Shown: one piece after another, positions 26,393 through 35,325 of the stretch | Layout of the letters: every line of letters starts with the position of its first letter | How positions within the stretch are numbered: position 1 is the stretch's first letter | Assembly (NCBI GenBank): GCA_964437365.1 | Contig: CAYTGM010000023.1 | Coordinates: forward strand, 1-64,000 | Reading direction: 5' to 3' | Source: CAYTGM01 sp964437365 | GTDB lineage: Bacteria; Sumerlaeota; Sumerlaeia; SLMS01 | DNA length: 64,000 bases | Made by a program: the position numbers and the translations under genes | The notes under the pieces: model-generated | Told to the model about the DNA's origin: nothing | Databases searched by the model: none | What the model saw: only the letters and a program-made list of their open reading frames with translations

Positions 26393-27351
26393 AAAGAAAG
26401 CCGCTTATTTCTATCATTATGCCTGCATATAATGCTGAGAAGTATATTGATCAGACGATCAAGTCCGTCCTTCACCAAACCTATGGGCATTGGCAGCTCA
26501 TTATTCAGGACGACGACTCAACGGACAATACTGTTCGAATCGCTCGGAGGTTCGAAAAGAAAGACCCTCGGATTTCTGTCTATGCAGAAGGCCGGAATGG
26601 CGGAGCTGGTCGAACTCGCAATAGAGCACTCGAAAAAGCCAATGGCAGGATCATCTGTTTTCTTGATGCCGATGATGTCTGGGAGAAGGAGTGTCTCGAA
26701 GTTTACTTTCAGGAGTGGAGTGCATGGCGCTGCCCGTGGTTATTTGCCAATGCCTGGTTGTGGAATTCTCCTGGAAAGCGACAAAAGAAGCTGCGGTTCT
26801 TCCCGAAAAACTGGTCTCCTCAGGAAAATTTCTACAAACAATTGCTCACAGGTGATGGACTACTGCCAACGTGTATGATGGTTGAGCGAAGTGCACTGGA
26901 AGCGGTCTCTCCAGATGGTAATATTTCAAAGGCCTTCGACACTGAAACCGGGTTTGTGCTTGGTGAAGACTGGGATCTTCAAATGCGACTGGCGAAGGAC
27001 TTTGACGTCCGATATATACGAAGACCGGTTGCGTTTTACAGGATATACAAAGAATCAACCTTCAGGACCTGGGAGCCACTCTACGATGATCTTGAAAAAG
27101 TGATCGAAAAGCATCGCCAACTAGGAGCTTCCCCGTCTACTGTGCAAGAGGCCCTGGATTTGAATAACTCGAAAAGAGCCATTAGCCAGATGCATCGGAA
27201 CAAGGGAAAATGGAGGAACACCCACTTGGAACTCGCTTTGAGTCATATGGCGAGTCCCCGCTACTTGTACTTTGGTTTTCTTGCCCTCTTTCCCGCGAGT
27301 GTCGCTCAATTCCTCTATGAAAAGGCCTTCAACTGGCAGAAGTCGCGCTGA
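26386..27351 (+). CDS. Glycosyltransferase family 2
   Basis: This 321-residue GT-A glycosyltransferase begins with the classic pattern SIIMPAYNAEKYIDQTIKSV, followed by HQTYGHWQLIIQDDDSTDNT. The metal-binding FLDADDVWE lies near residue 90, and the later GEDWDLQMRLAKDFD carries the ED motif that positions the acceptor base. The start ATG overlaps the stop of the DUF115-like gene, with AGAGG just upstream. The coupling implies that both act on the same surface polysaccharide or glycoprotein. It differs from the GT2 at 7344 in its acceptor half. A weakly hydrophobic C-terminus may touch the membrane. Confidence 0.93.
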   Translation: MLERKPLISIIMPAYNAEKYIDQTIKSVLHQTYGHWQLIIQDDDSTDNTVRIARRFEKKDPRISVYAEGRNGGAGRTRNRALEKANGRIICFLDADDVWEKECLEVYFQEWSAWRCPWLFANAWLWNSPGKRQKKLRFFPKNWSPQENFYKQLLTGDGLLPTCMMVERSALEAVSPDGNISKAFDTETGFVLGEDWDLQMRLAKDFDVRYIRRPVAFYRIYKESTFRTWEPLYDDLEKVIEKHRQLGASPSTVQEALDLNNSKRAISQMHRNKGKWRNTHLELALSHMASPRYLYFGFLALFPASVAQFLYEKAFNWQKSR

Positions 27352-27525
27352 GATCTGTTTGCTTTTTCAACTAAACCTGTTGGGGATAAGGATGAGTCTC
27401 TTATGCTGGGAGCAAAATTATGCGTCTTGCGCTTGACCTGAACGTGTCCTCTCTCTAGTGACACAATCCCAGATGTACCGGATCTTCACTATTATAACCC
27501 ACTACTACCATCGGAGCTATTATTC

Positions 27526-28314
27526 ATGAAAGTTCACCGAGTCATTTCGAAGCTGGCACTCTTTTGTGCGGCTATGACCTTGCTAATCGCTTGTGGCCAG
27601 CCCGCCCGAGCTTACGACAAGGGGCCTGAAATAGAATCAGGCAAAGATTATTTTGCTGAGATTAAGACCTCAAAAGGATCTTTCTTTATTAAGTTATTCG
27701 ACGACAAGACCCCTGTAACAGTCAGAAACTTCGTTAACCTTGCAGAAGGAACGGGAGAATTCAAAGATCCCAAGAGCGGAGAGTGGGTGAAAAGACCTTA
27801 CTTTGACGGAATTATTTTTCACCGTGTCATTTCCAAGTTTATGGTTCAGACCGGTGACCCTCTTGGCCAGGGCACTGGCGGGCCAGGATACGTTATCAGA
27901 GATGAAATGGATCCTTCGCTCAACTTTACAGAGCCCGGGCTGCTCGGTATGGCGAACCGTGGGCCTGGAACGGGTGGGTCCCAGTTTTTCATCACAGAGG
28001 TTGCCACACCCTGGTTGAACCAGAAACACACCATTTTTGGAAAGCTCCTCGAAGGCTCGGACGGGGTCTCTCTGGTCAAGGAAATTGCCAATGTACCAAA
28101 AGCAGCTGGAGATAAGCCTATTACGCCAATAACAATGGAAAAAGTAACGATCCATCGCTTTGATGAAGGAATCAGCGAGGCTGAGGCACTGACAAAAATT
28201 AAAACGGCAGACTCTAACACTCAGAAAGAAGAAGCTGAACAGCCTGAAACAAGTGACAAGCCAGCTGAGAAAGAAGAGGCTGAGAGCCAGGAAAAGTCTG
28301 ACTCCAACGGTTAA
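27526..28314 (+). CDS. Exported cyclophilin-type peptidyl-prolyl isomerase
   Basis: The protein isomerises peptidyl-proline bonds during folding of exported proteins. A signal peptide ends in LLIACGQ, a lipobox-like site, so it may be a lipoprotein in the periplasm. The cyclophilin domain (residues about 42-205) has FFDGIIFHRVI-like FDGIIFHRVISKFMVQTGDP with the catalytic Arg, then GMANRGPGTGGSQFFIT and LNQKHTIFGKLLEG. The usual tryptophan of the cyclosporin site is replaced (WLNQKHTIFG), as in many bacterial forms. The C-terminal 55 residues are a Glu/Lys/Ser-rich low-complexity tail. It is the first gene of a same-strand run leading to the FecR protein. Confidence 0.94.
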   Translation: MKVHRVISKLALFCAAMTLLIACGQPARAYDKGPEIESGKDYFAEIKTSKGSFFIKLFDDKTPVTVRNFVNLAEGTGEFKDPKSGEWVKRPYFDGIIFHRVISKFMVQTGDPLGQGTGGPGYVIRDEMDPSLNFTEPGLLGMANRGPGTGGSQFFITEVATPWLNQKHTIFGKLLEGSDGVSLVKEIANVPKAAGDKPITPITMEKVTIHRFDEGISEAEALTKIKTADSNTQKEEAEQPETSDKPAEKEEAESQEKSDSNG

Positions 28315-28334
28315 TTGGCCCACACTTTGATCAT

Positions 28335-28362
28335 GAAGAAATCTCAATTTGAGCATTTCTTC
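28335..28362. other. Strong hairpin after the cyclophilin gene
   Basis: The arms GAAGAAAT (28335-28342) and ATTTCTTC (28355-28362) enclose CTCAA-T-TTGAG, giving 13 paired bases with one bulged C. No T-run follows, so it is either a weak terminator, an mRNA-stabilising element or the leader of the FecR gene. Confidence 0.6.
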
Positions 28363-28496
28363 CATTGTGTTAGGACCTCCAGACTTCTATCGTATTGGCC
28401 CTCGTTGGTTCGGGGGTCGATACGTTCTCTCCTCGGCTGATGAATGCAAAACGACACAAGAAACCAAGATATTCGAAGGAGCTGCGAGGAATCACC

Positions 28497-30665
28497 ATGA
28501 TGAAGTGTAAACATGGCATGATATCATTACTTTTGGGGGTCGCGCTGAACGCGGGAATTGTCTCGCTCAGCCCCCAGATCAGCTATGCTCAGGATAAGTT
28601 GATCACCCTGTCTGGAAATGAAGTTCCAGGGCAGATTACCGCAGAAAATGAGGATGAGGTTTACATCAAAACGCAATACGGCGACCTGCGGTTCTTCAAG
28701 AGAAACCTGAAAACAGTTATCAAAGCAAACAACAGAGATCTTCCACCCGTTCCCGGGGGCGCACCAGTTGCCGCCTCAGACGATCCCAGCTCACCGTTTG
28801 GTGGAGAGTCCAACAGTGCAGGTTCAAGTCCCAGTCAGCAGGCTGCAAGTGGAGCCAACAGCTCCTCCTCGACAGGATCTACGGCAAATATGTTTCTCTC
28901 GCAACCGCCTGGCGCTTCAACAGGTGGGTCGGCAGCTCCGGCAGCTAATCCGTTCGGTAGTTCTGCTTCCAACACAGCGGCTTCCTCGCCTTTCGGAGGG
29001 TCCGCTGCACCAAGCCCCTCCTCACCATTTGGTAACTCGCCAGGATCAGCAACCAATAGTGCAGCCAGCACGTCGGGTTCATCAAATGCACCCGCTGCTA
29101 CGAACCCCTTCGGCTCCCAGCCCGCTTCTTCTGCCTCATCGCCATTTGGGGGCGGATCAAATTCCACCAGCAGCCAGACTACAGAATCACCTTTCGGTGG
29201 GAATTTTTCCTCACCGTCTAGCACATCCACGAATCCCTTTGGCTCTAGCAGCAACAGCAGTGGCGCAGGGGCTTCACCAGCTTCGCCCTTTGGCGCTTCG
29301 CCTTCCGGCCCCTCCCAGTCTTCTGGTGGAGCAGCGAACCCCTTTAGTGGCGGTTCCGGGTCTCAGGCTCCCGCGACGAATCCTTTCGGTTCACCAGGAA
29401 CAAGCTCTCCTTCAAGCAATAGCGCTACATCCCCATTCAATACCTCAAGTTCAACGCGTGGGTCGCCAGCTCCAACGGTACCCCAACAAGTGGCCCAGGC
29501 CTCTCAACCTGTTTCTTCCCCTCCTTCTTCCCCCAGCGAGTCTACTGACACCTCTCAGCCGAGTGCTCCAAAAGCAATTCCCGCTCTCTTTAAGTCAAAG
29601 AAACCTCCTGAAGTTCAGTCTGGCTTCGACGCCGTTGTGTATGGCGTTCACGAGACTTTTCCTGTGGAGATCAAGCCTCCCTCAGCAGAAGCCTGGGCAT
29701 CAGTTTCAGTAGACTCACAGCTCAAGAGAGGCAGCGAGGTTCGTACAAACGAAACTCCGACTTCACGAATGGTTCTTCGTGGTACCAATGATGAGATACG
29801 TCTCCCTAAGCAATCTCATCTTGCTATCGAAGAGTTATCCGCGAATTCGGAAGAAGTCGTGCTCAACCTGATCGCTGGATCAGTATGGACAAAGGTTCAG
29901 CCTCGGTCCGTTGATGATGCCTTCCGCGTGAAAACCCCCGAGCTGACCGCTGGAGTTCGTGGCACAACTTTTCGCGTTGATCGAATTGCCGGTGCCTCCA
30001 AAGTCTCGGTGTTCGAGGGAACCGTTCATGTAACCGCTAATAAGACGAACGTGTCAGTTACTCTGAAGGAAAACGAATCGGCCGTGGTCAACCTGCAAGG
30101 GCAGATCATGGATAAGATCGCCATCCCTGTTGATGAAGCTCAGATCTGGCAGGAATGGGATCAGTGGGCACAGGAAACCACTGTTGGATCAGGAAGTCTC
30201 GCCGCGGGTGCAGGTATTACAGCTGTTGACAATCTCTCACAACAAGTGGCTCAGGACAATGCTCGCTGGGAAGCCGACATGCAGCAGTATATGCGAAATG
30301 TTGCCGAGTTGAAATTTCAGGAAAAGCTCGACGAATATGCCAATGCTTTCATGAAATTTGCCGAGGACACCGGGTATATACCTGAAGATGATGAAGGTTG
30401 GAGTATGCTGAAGTTTGATCCAGGTCTGGAAGGCTGGAACGGCCCTTATGTTGAAGGCGCTGTACCACCTTTGGACCCATGGAAGAGGCCGCTTGTTTAC
30501 GTCAAAACCAAGAGTCGCTCAAATCGAGTCTTTGGTAAAGTCTACAGCTTCTGGCAGGATGGACGTGACCAAGGCGGAACCAATGCCTCTGTCGACAAAT
30601 TCAGCCTGATCATGTACTTCCGTCTTGATCGCTTCCAGGATGACCCCGAAGTTAATCCACAGTAA
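28497..30665 (+). CDS. Exported FecR-domain protein with FG-rich linker and GspG-like C-terminal domain
   Basis: The start is the ATG at 28497 (GAGGA seven bases upstream), giving 722 residues and a signal peptide ending near ISYAQD. Four parts follow. A short beta-rich domain (about 35-75) comes first. Residues about 98-330 are a low-complexity Ser/Ala/Gly/Pro region with ten PFG motifs, mostly SPFG or NPFG, and the variants PFS and PFN. A FecR domain lies at about 375-500, with VKTPELTAGVRGTTFRV. The end (about 612-715) reads like the globular domain of type II secretion pseudopilin GspG: Y..D.G.IP, W.GPYV, PPLDPW.RPLVY, then DGRDQGG. The N-terminal pilin helix and prepilin cleavage site are missing, so it is not a pilin. 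Function is unknown; FecR domains usually act in the periplasm. Confidence 0.85.
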   Translation: MMKCKHGMISLLLGVALNAGIVSLSPQISYAQDKLITLSGNEVPGQITAENEDEVYIKTQYGDLRFFKRNLKTVIKANNRDLPPVPGGAPVAASDDPSSPFGGESNSAGSSPSQQAASGANSSSSTGSTANMFLSQPPGASTGGSAAPAANPFGSSASNTAASSPFGGSAAPSPSSPFGNSPGSATNSAASTSGSSNAPAATNPFGSQPASSASSPFGGGSNSTSSQTTESPFGGNFSSPSSTSTNPFGSSSNSSGAGASPASPFGASPSGPSQSSGGAANPFSGGSGSQAPATNPFGSPGTSSPSSNSATSPFNTSSSTRGSPAPTVPQQVAQASQPVSSPPSSPSESTDTSQPSAPKAIPALFKSKKPPEVQSGFDAVVYGVHETFPVEIKPPSAEAWASVSVDSQLKRGSEVRTNETPTSRMVLRGTNDEIRLPKQSHLAIEELSANSEEVVLNLIAGSVWTKVQPRSVDDAFRVKTPELTAGVRGTTFRVDRIAGASKVSVFEGTVHVTANKTNVSVTLKENESAVVNLQGQIMDKIAIPVDEAQIWQEWDQWAQETTVGSGSLAAGAGITAVDNLSQQVAQDNARWEADMQQYMRNVAELKFQEKLDEYANAFMKFAEDTGYIPEDDEGWSMLKFDPGLEGWNGPYVEGAVPPLDPWKRPLVYVKTKSRSNRVFGKVYSFWQDGRDQGGTNASVDKFSLIMYFRLDRFQDDPEVNPQ

Positions 30666-30688
30666 GCGATAATACCTCGGATCAGGTC

Positions 30689-31639
30689 ATGAGAAGATTA
30701 CCTTCTGTAAGAAATCGCGAACGAGAATTTTACGAACGACAGGCAGGGTTCTTCGTGGCCATGCCCATGGTCGGTATTCTCCTGCTGACTCTGGCTCTTA
30801 TAAAAGTTGAAAACAAGGAGCAGGAGGAAGAACCACTTGAGATGAAGGTCCTGCTGGAGATGGCCGAGCCCGAGCCTGAACCTGAGGAGAACCTGGTTCC
30901 CGAGCCTGAACCAGAGATCATCGAGGTAGAAGACCTGGTTCCCGAACCGCCACAACCGGAAGAGGTCGCCGCCACTCGCAAAGACTCCACAGAGGAAGGC
31001 GAGGAGATTGTCGATCCCGTTCAAAGCGAAGAATTGGTTCCCGAGGATATTCCCGTTCTTGTAGACCCTAACCAGCCGAAAGTTCCGGAAACGATGAGCG
31101 ATTGGATCCCGAATGCGGATGAAGCAGCAGAAATTCAGTCCCTCAGGAAAGAGTTGGAATCCGTTCAGCAGAATCTCGATATGAAGGCAATCGAGCTTCG
31201 GGAAAAGATTATTCGTGAGGAAGTCCTCTCTGCAGCCAAAGACTTTGAGCTCAATAGTGATGGAGGGCTTCAGGGTGCCATCCGGACTCTGGACCTGGAA
31301 GGCTTTCCCGATCACATCGTTACTGATGTTCTAACTCGCTACGGAATCAAACAGGAGCGGCGCAGGACGAAAGCTCAGGGCGGTCGGAACTACCTGAATG
31401 CTGCTAAAACAGATGACGGCATCTATGAGAATACGGCTCGGGAGGGGTACTACGAGGTCATGGTTCTCTCGAATTATTCTTTTCGAATGATGGCAATGAT
31501 GGAGGTGGAGGCGCTTCAGAGAAGAGGCTATAACCCTTCGAAATCGCGCATCAGAAGCATCAGTTTTGGTATTGTTTTGAATGCGGATGGAGAATATGAT
31601 CTTGGTGTTGTGAATATCGAAGTGGAGCAGGTGTTTTAG
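30689..31639 (+). CDS. Single-pass membrane protein with Glu/Pro-rich periplasmic region
   Basis: A basic N-terminus is followed by one membrane helix (FFVAMPMVGILLLTLALIKV, about 22-41). Next comes a strongly acidic Glu/Pro-rich stretch (about 45-110) with EPEPEPEE and repeated LVPEP motifs, then a coiled-coil helix (SLRKELESVQQNLDMKAIELREKI, about 150-175) and a folded C-terminal domain ending in beta strands. The layout, inner-membrane anchor plus stiff proline spacer plus C-terminal domain, recalls TonB-like proteins, but no TonB motif is evident. It follows the FecR-GspG-like gene by 23 bp and is probably in its operon; both may work at the envelope. The family is not recognised. Confidence 0.75.
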   Translation: MRRLPSVRNREREFYERQAGFFVAMPMVGILLLTLALIKVENKEQEEEPLEMKVLLEMAEPEPEPEENLVPEPEPEIIEVEDLVPEPPQPEEVAATRKDSTEEGEEIVDPVQSEELVPEDIPVLVDPNQPKVPETMSDWIPNADEAAEIQSLRKELESVQQNLDMKAIELREKIIREEVLSAAKDFELNSDGGLQGAIRTLDLEGFPDHIVTDVLTRYGIKQERRRTKAQGGRNYLNAAKTDDGIYENTAREGYYEVMVLSNYSFRMMAMMEVEALQRRGYNPSKSRIRSISFGIVLNADGEYDLGVVNIEVEQVF

Positions 31640-31754
31640 TCATTCTGGGATTTGAGGATTGAATCTTGACCTCCGTGACAGATGGCTGAGAGAAGAGAGC
31701 CCCAGATTATCCGTTCTGGTATCCTTCTGATTATTGATAAAGGTTAACTCGCCC

Positions 31755-32852
31755 ATGAAGAAGTCTCCCTTATACGGCTGGCACAGTTCTCAACGAGCTC
31801 AAATGGTCGAAGAGAACGGATGGGCGATACCGCAGTCCTTTGGTTCAGTTCAAAAAGAATATACGATCATGCAATATCAGGCAGGAATCATTGATTTGTG
31901 CCATGAAGCTCGTTTTCGCATCGAAGGCGAGAATGCTGTCAGCTTTGTTAACAATCTGCTCACCGTTGACCTGAACCCTCTAAAGGTTTCCGAGTCTCTT
32001 TTCGGATACCTCTGCAACACCCGTGGAGGGATCATTGATGGGATCACCGTCTATATTGAAGAGAATTATGTTTTGCTTTTTGCTTCAGCTGCGCGGCGCC
32101 AGCAGGTCGGCAGTATTTTGACGAGGCAGGCAAAGAACCTCGGTGTGCACGCTCCCGAAGTCTATGACATCACAGAGGAACAGGGGCACTTCGCTGTCAG
32201 GGGTACGGGGGCGAGAAGAATAATCAATCAGGCTGCGTTCCAAAGTAATATAGACCTCGAGATTGGACAAGGTGCCGTTTACAACTTCGGTCCAGCCAAG
32301 TCACTTGTGATTCATCGCGAAAACGATATGATCGACAGCTATGATATTATTGTTGGAGCCATGTATATTCAGACGATCTGGGATAAGTTGATCGATGCAG
32401 CCAATGCCACTGGGGGAGCACCGGTAGGCACTGCGGCTCAGGAAATTGTTCGCGTTGAATCTGGTATCCCACGCGTTGATGTAGAAGCAAAAACCGATGT
32501 CACGCCGCTGGAAATAGGTCAGACATCTCGGGTACATTTTCAAAAACGAAAGTTCCCAGGGAGACGAGCTCTTCTTCACAGCACTTCCGCTGAATTTCCG
32601 CGCTCCCTGATTTGTCTGAAGTTCAGCACAGACGTTACCGTTCGTCCAGGCGCAGAGATCCTCTTTGATCGTCTACCGATAGGATATGTGACCAGTGCCA
32701 CCGTCAGTCCAAAAGATCAGAGATCGATCGCTTTAGGGTTTGTGAATTCAGTGAAATCTGAACCAGGCACCCGACTTCAAACCGAGGGTCCTGAAGGAAG
32801 GCTCTTGACCGCAGAAGTCTTCCGCCCCGTCATCGCACCTCGCACAAGATAG
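31755..32852 (+). CDS. GcvT/YgfZ-family folate-binding protein
   Basis: The 365-residue protein has the aminomethyltransferase (GcvT) fold. The N-terminal part reads YTIMQYQAGIIDLCHEARFRIEGENAVSFVNNLLT, as in the glycine-cleavage T protein. The middle holds GYLCNTRGGIIDGITVY, and the C-terminal barrel has IPRVDVEAKTDVTPLEIG and KRKFPGRRALL. The KGC-Y-GQ motif that marks YgfZ is absent; K-x-F-x-G is closer to GcvT. No other glycine-cleavage genes are nearby, so it may be a stand-alone tetrahydrofolate-dependent enzyme or Fe-S repair factor. I chose the ATG at 31755 (AAAGG ten bases upstream) over an in-frame TTG at 31734. Confidence 0.8.
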   Translation: MKKSPLYGWHSSQRAQMVEENGWAIPQSFGSVQKEYTIMQYQAGIIDLCHEARFRIEGENAVSFVNNLLTVDLNPLKVSESLFGYLCNTRGGIIDGITVYIEENYVLLFASAARRQQVGSILTRQAKNLGVHAPEVYDITEEQGHFAVRGTGARRIINQAAFQSNIDLEIGQGAVYNFGPAKSLVIHRENDMIDSYDIIVGAMYIQTIWDKLIDAANATGGAPVGTAAQEIVRVESGIPRVDVEAKTDVTPLEIGQTSRVHFQKRKFPGRRALLHSTSAEFPRSLICLKFSTDVTVRPGAEILFDRLPIGYVTSATVSPKDQRSIALGFVNSVKSEPGTRLQTEGPEGRLLTAEVFRPVIAPRTR

Positions 32853-32880
32853 TCACTTACCGACATAGAGATCCTTCTCA

Positions 32881-33501
32881 ATGAATTTACCCAACAAATT
32901 AAGCATATCCAGGATCATCCTGATTATTCCTTTCCTTTTTCTGGCGCTGCCAGAGGACTTACTCGGTCTTGATAGTCCGGGATATCAGGCTGTTTCCTAT
33001 TATTGTGCCTTTCTCCTCGCGGTTGCTGTAGCGATCACCGACTGGCTTGATGGAGTCCTCGCCCGAAAAATGCAACTCGTAACAAATTTCGGCAAGCTGA
33101 TTGATCCGCTCGCAGACAAGATTTTTGTGACAGCTGGTTTCGTGGCATTCGTTCAGCTGGGCGTTATTCCCGCCTGGGCGGTCATGATCATCATTGCCCG
33201 TGAGTTTCTTGTCACAGGCTTGCGTCTTGTTGCTGCTGAAAAAGGACGCGTGATCGCTGCGGATAAACTTGGTAAACACAAGACTGCCTGGCAACTTGCC
33301 GTTATCCTCGGAACGCTGCTGTTTCTGGGAATTGAAACACATCTCGTGAGCGCTGGAGCCATGCGTGCCTCTGAAATGATGTTTGTCGTCTCACGCGTGT
33401 GTATATGGGCCATGCTTACGGTTGCTCTTTTTCTGACAATCGAGAGCGGATGGAAATATCTCTTCAATAATAAAGATGTATTGCTTGAAGACGGAGTTTG
33501 A
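32881..33501 (+). CDS. pgsA: CDP-diacylglycerol--glycerol-3-phosphate 3-phosphatidyltransferase
   Basis: PgsA makes phosphatidylglycerol phosphate, the committed step to phosphatidylglycerol and cardiolipin, in the inner membrane. The CDP-alcohol phosphatidyltransferase signature is complete: D-x2-D-G-x2-A-R-x8-G-x3-D-x3-D within DWLDGVLARKMQ and NFGKLIDPLADK. N-terminal LPNKLSISRIILI and the REFLVTGLRLVAAEKG stretch are specific to PgsA rather than Pss. At 206 residues with about five membrane helices the size is right. It lies 28 bp after the GcvT-like gene and 8 bp before the methyltransferase gene, consistent with one transcript. Confidence 0.95.
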   Translation: MNLPNKLSISRIILIIPFLFLALPEDLLGLDSPGYQAVSYYCAFLLAVAVAITDWLDGVLARKMQLVTNFGKLIDPLADKIFVTAGFVAFVQLGVIPAWAVMIIIAREFLVTGLRLVAAEKGRVIAADKLGKHKTAWQLAVILGTLLFLGIETHLVSAGAMRASEMMFVVSRVCIWAMLTVALFLTIESGWKYLFNNKDVLLEDGV

Positions 33502-33509
33502 AGAACTGA

Positions 33510-34268
33510 ATGAATATTGAAGAATATGAGCGTATGTACGATCTTGAAGGGTCTTACTGGTGGTTTCAGGGACGTCGCAAGATCGTAGAGTCACTTATTG
33601 ATAATTTTGTTTCAGAGGTCCCTCGAAGAGGACGCGTTCTTGATGTGGGATGTGGAACAGGATTGATGCTGGCCCGGCTCCGCCATTTCGAGCCCGTTGG
33701 ATTTGATTTCAGCCCTGTGTCTATGCAATTCTGTCGGATGAGAGGTCTCAAGAACCTCTTGCGGGGAGATGTCGTAAAACTCCCTCTTGCAGACAATTCT
33801 GTCGATCTCATTCTGGCCCTTGATTTAATTGAGCACATCGAACGCGATGATTTGATGATTAAAGAATTCAATCGGGTGCTTCGGCCTGGAGGGTATCTGG
33901 TCGCCACAGTTCCTGCACATGAAAGTCTCTGGAGTGACCACGATGTTGCTCTCCACCACTTTCGACGGTATAGCTACAAGGGTTTCAGAAGCCTCCTGAA
34001 AAAAGGTGGATTCTCTTTCCGAAAATACTCGTACGGTATATCTTTTACCTACCTTCCTATTGTGTGCTTTCGCAAGCTGCAAAAACTCTGGCAGAAATCT
34101 ACAGGTGCCTACAAGTCTGAAGGGCGAGCTAAAGCGCACCTCATTCCGCTGCCCTGGTTCTTGAATTTCTTACTTATCCAACTGCTGCATATTGAGGCCT
34201 GGCTATTGAAAAAAGTCAATCTGCCTCAAGGTATATCATTGATCACCGTTTGCCAGAAGAAGTCCTGA
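33510..34268 (+). CDS. Class I SAM-dependent methyltransferase
   Basis: This is a 252-residue Rossmann-fold methyltransferase. Motif I is VLDVGCGTGLMLARL near residue 45. A later motif is VDLILALDLIEHIERD, followed by LRPGGYLVATVPAHESLWSDHD, a run seen in methyltransferases acting on lipid or sugar substrates. The C-terminal third has hydrophobic helices (LIPLPWFLNFLLIQLLHIEAWLL, split by a turn) that could touch the membrane. It follows pgsA by 8 bp and precedes pdxA by 23 bp. The substrate is not predictable; it might be a polyprenyl-linked sugar or a lipid. Confidence 0.9.
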   Translation: MNIEEYERMYDLEGSYWWFQGRRKIVESLIDNFVSEVPRRGRVLDVGCGTGLMLARLRHFEPVGFDFSPVSMQFCRMRGLKNLLRGDVVKLPLADNSVDLILALDLIEHIERDDLMIKEFNRVLRPGGYLVATVPAHESLWSDHDVALHHFRRYSYKGFRSLLKKGGFSFRKYSYGISFTYLPIVCFRKLQKLWQKSTGAYKSEGRAKAHLIPLPWFLNFLLIQLLHIEAWLLKKVNLPQGISLITVCQKKS

Positions 34269-34291
34269 GCGAATGCGAGGAGTCTGATTAA

Positions 34292-35296
34292 GTGAGTTCG
34301 AAAAAATCCATCGCTGTGACAACAGGAGACCCTGCGGGTGTTGGGCCAGAAGTTGCCCTTCGTGCTCTTCTCGAGAGTGACATACGTGAAAGAATGCGAC
34401 CCTTACTGATCGGTGATCAGGTTGTTCTCAGGAAAACAGCCGAGCTCTTGAATCTGGACGTCAATTTTCGCTTCTATAAGTCTCATGAACTTGCAGGAGT
34501 TGTCGTGAGCGATCAACCAGGCAAAAACGTTGTAGAAGTTCTTGATCTCTCACTTCTTACCGAGCCTCTTCCTTTGTCTATCCCTTCGCCAGAGGGCGGG
34601 CGTGCTTCCTATCAGTATATACTGACAGCAATTGAAGCAGCCATTGAAGGGCTTGTAAGTGGGGTCGTCACCGCACCTATCAACAAGCTTTCCCTCAAAC
34701 TTGCGAATGTTGACTGGATCGGGCATACTGAAATCTTCGGCGAAAAGACAGAAACCGAATCCTATGCCATGCTGATGTATAGTGATAAGATCGCTGTCGG
34801 GTTAGTTACCTGCCATCAGAATCTCGCCTCGGTTCCAACCGCTCTCAACCAGGAACGAATTGTTCAGGTAGGAACTTTGCTGAATCAGTCTTTGAAGAAG
34901 TTAGGTAAGCCAGATCCCAAAATCGCCGTACTTGGATTGAACCCTCATGCGGGGGAAGCAGGTTTACTGGGAAACGAAGAGACTCTAACCATTTCTCCTG
35001 CAGTTCAGGCCCTGGAAAAAACAGGTGTAAATTGTGAAGGACCCATCCCCCCCGACACAGCATTCACAGTGAGCGCGCGTGAGAAGTATGACGGATTTCT
35101 TTGTATGTATCACGACCAGGGACTTATCCCCTTTAAGATGATCAGTTTTGAAGACGGGGTGAACGTCACTATGGGTCTACCCTTCCCAAGAACGAGTGTG
35201 GACCATGGCACCGCCTATGATATTGCAGGGAGAGGAATTGCTTCGATTACCTCGATGGTTAATGCTATGGAACTCTGTCATCAACTCAGCAACTAA
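34292..35296 (+). CDS. pdxA: 4-hydroxythreonine-4-phosphate dehydrogenase
   Basis: PdxA oxidises 4-phosphohydroxy-L-threonine in the DXP-dependent route to pyridoxal 5'-phosphate. The 334-residue protein opens IAVTTGDPAGVGPEV and has TAPINKLSLKLA, GHTEIFGE, then the metal-binding histidines in VTCHQNL, MYHDQGLIPFK and TSVDHGTAYDIAG. NPHAGE, also conserved, is present. The start codon is GTG. It is the last gene of the pgsA run and is convergent with folC, with only 29 bp between the stops. Confidence 0.97.
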   Translation: MSSKKSIAVTTGDPAGVGPEVALRALLESDIRERMRPLLIGDQVVLRKTAELLNLDVNFRFYKSHELAGVVVSDQPGKNVVEVLDLSLLTEPLPLSIPSPEGGRASYQYILTAIEAAIEGLVSGVVTAPINKLSLKLANVDWIGHTEIFGEKTETESYAMLMYSDKIAVGLVTCHQNLASVPTALNQERIVQVGTLLNQSLKKLGKPDPKIAVLGLNPHAGEAGLLGNEETLTISPAVQALEKTGVNCEGPIPPDTAFTVSAREKYDGFLCMYHDQGLIPFKMISFEDGVNVTMGLPFPRTSVDHGTAYDIAGRGIASITSMVNAMELCHQLSN

Positions 35297-35325
35297 ATGT
35301 TAGGGCGGAGAAATCCTGTTTTCTT

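Noticed and set aside
28768..29712. 314-residue Leu/Gln/Pro-rich frame inside the FecR gene
   Set aside because: Frame-shifted reading of a low-complexity DNA stretch; no start signal, and the FecR/GspG motifs are in the other frame.
30689..31639. TonB assignment for the Glu/Pro-rich membrane protein
   Set aside because: The proline spacer fits but is acidic and lacks Lys-Pro pairs, and the C-terminus shows no TonB motif.
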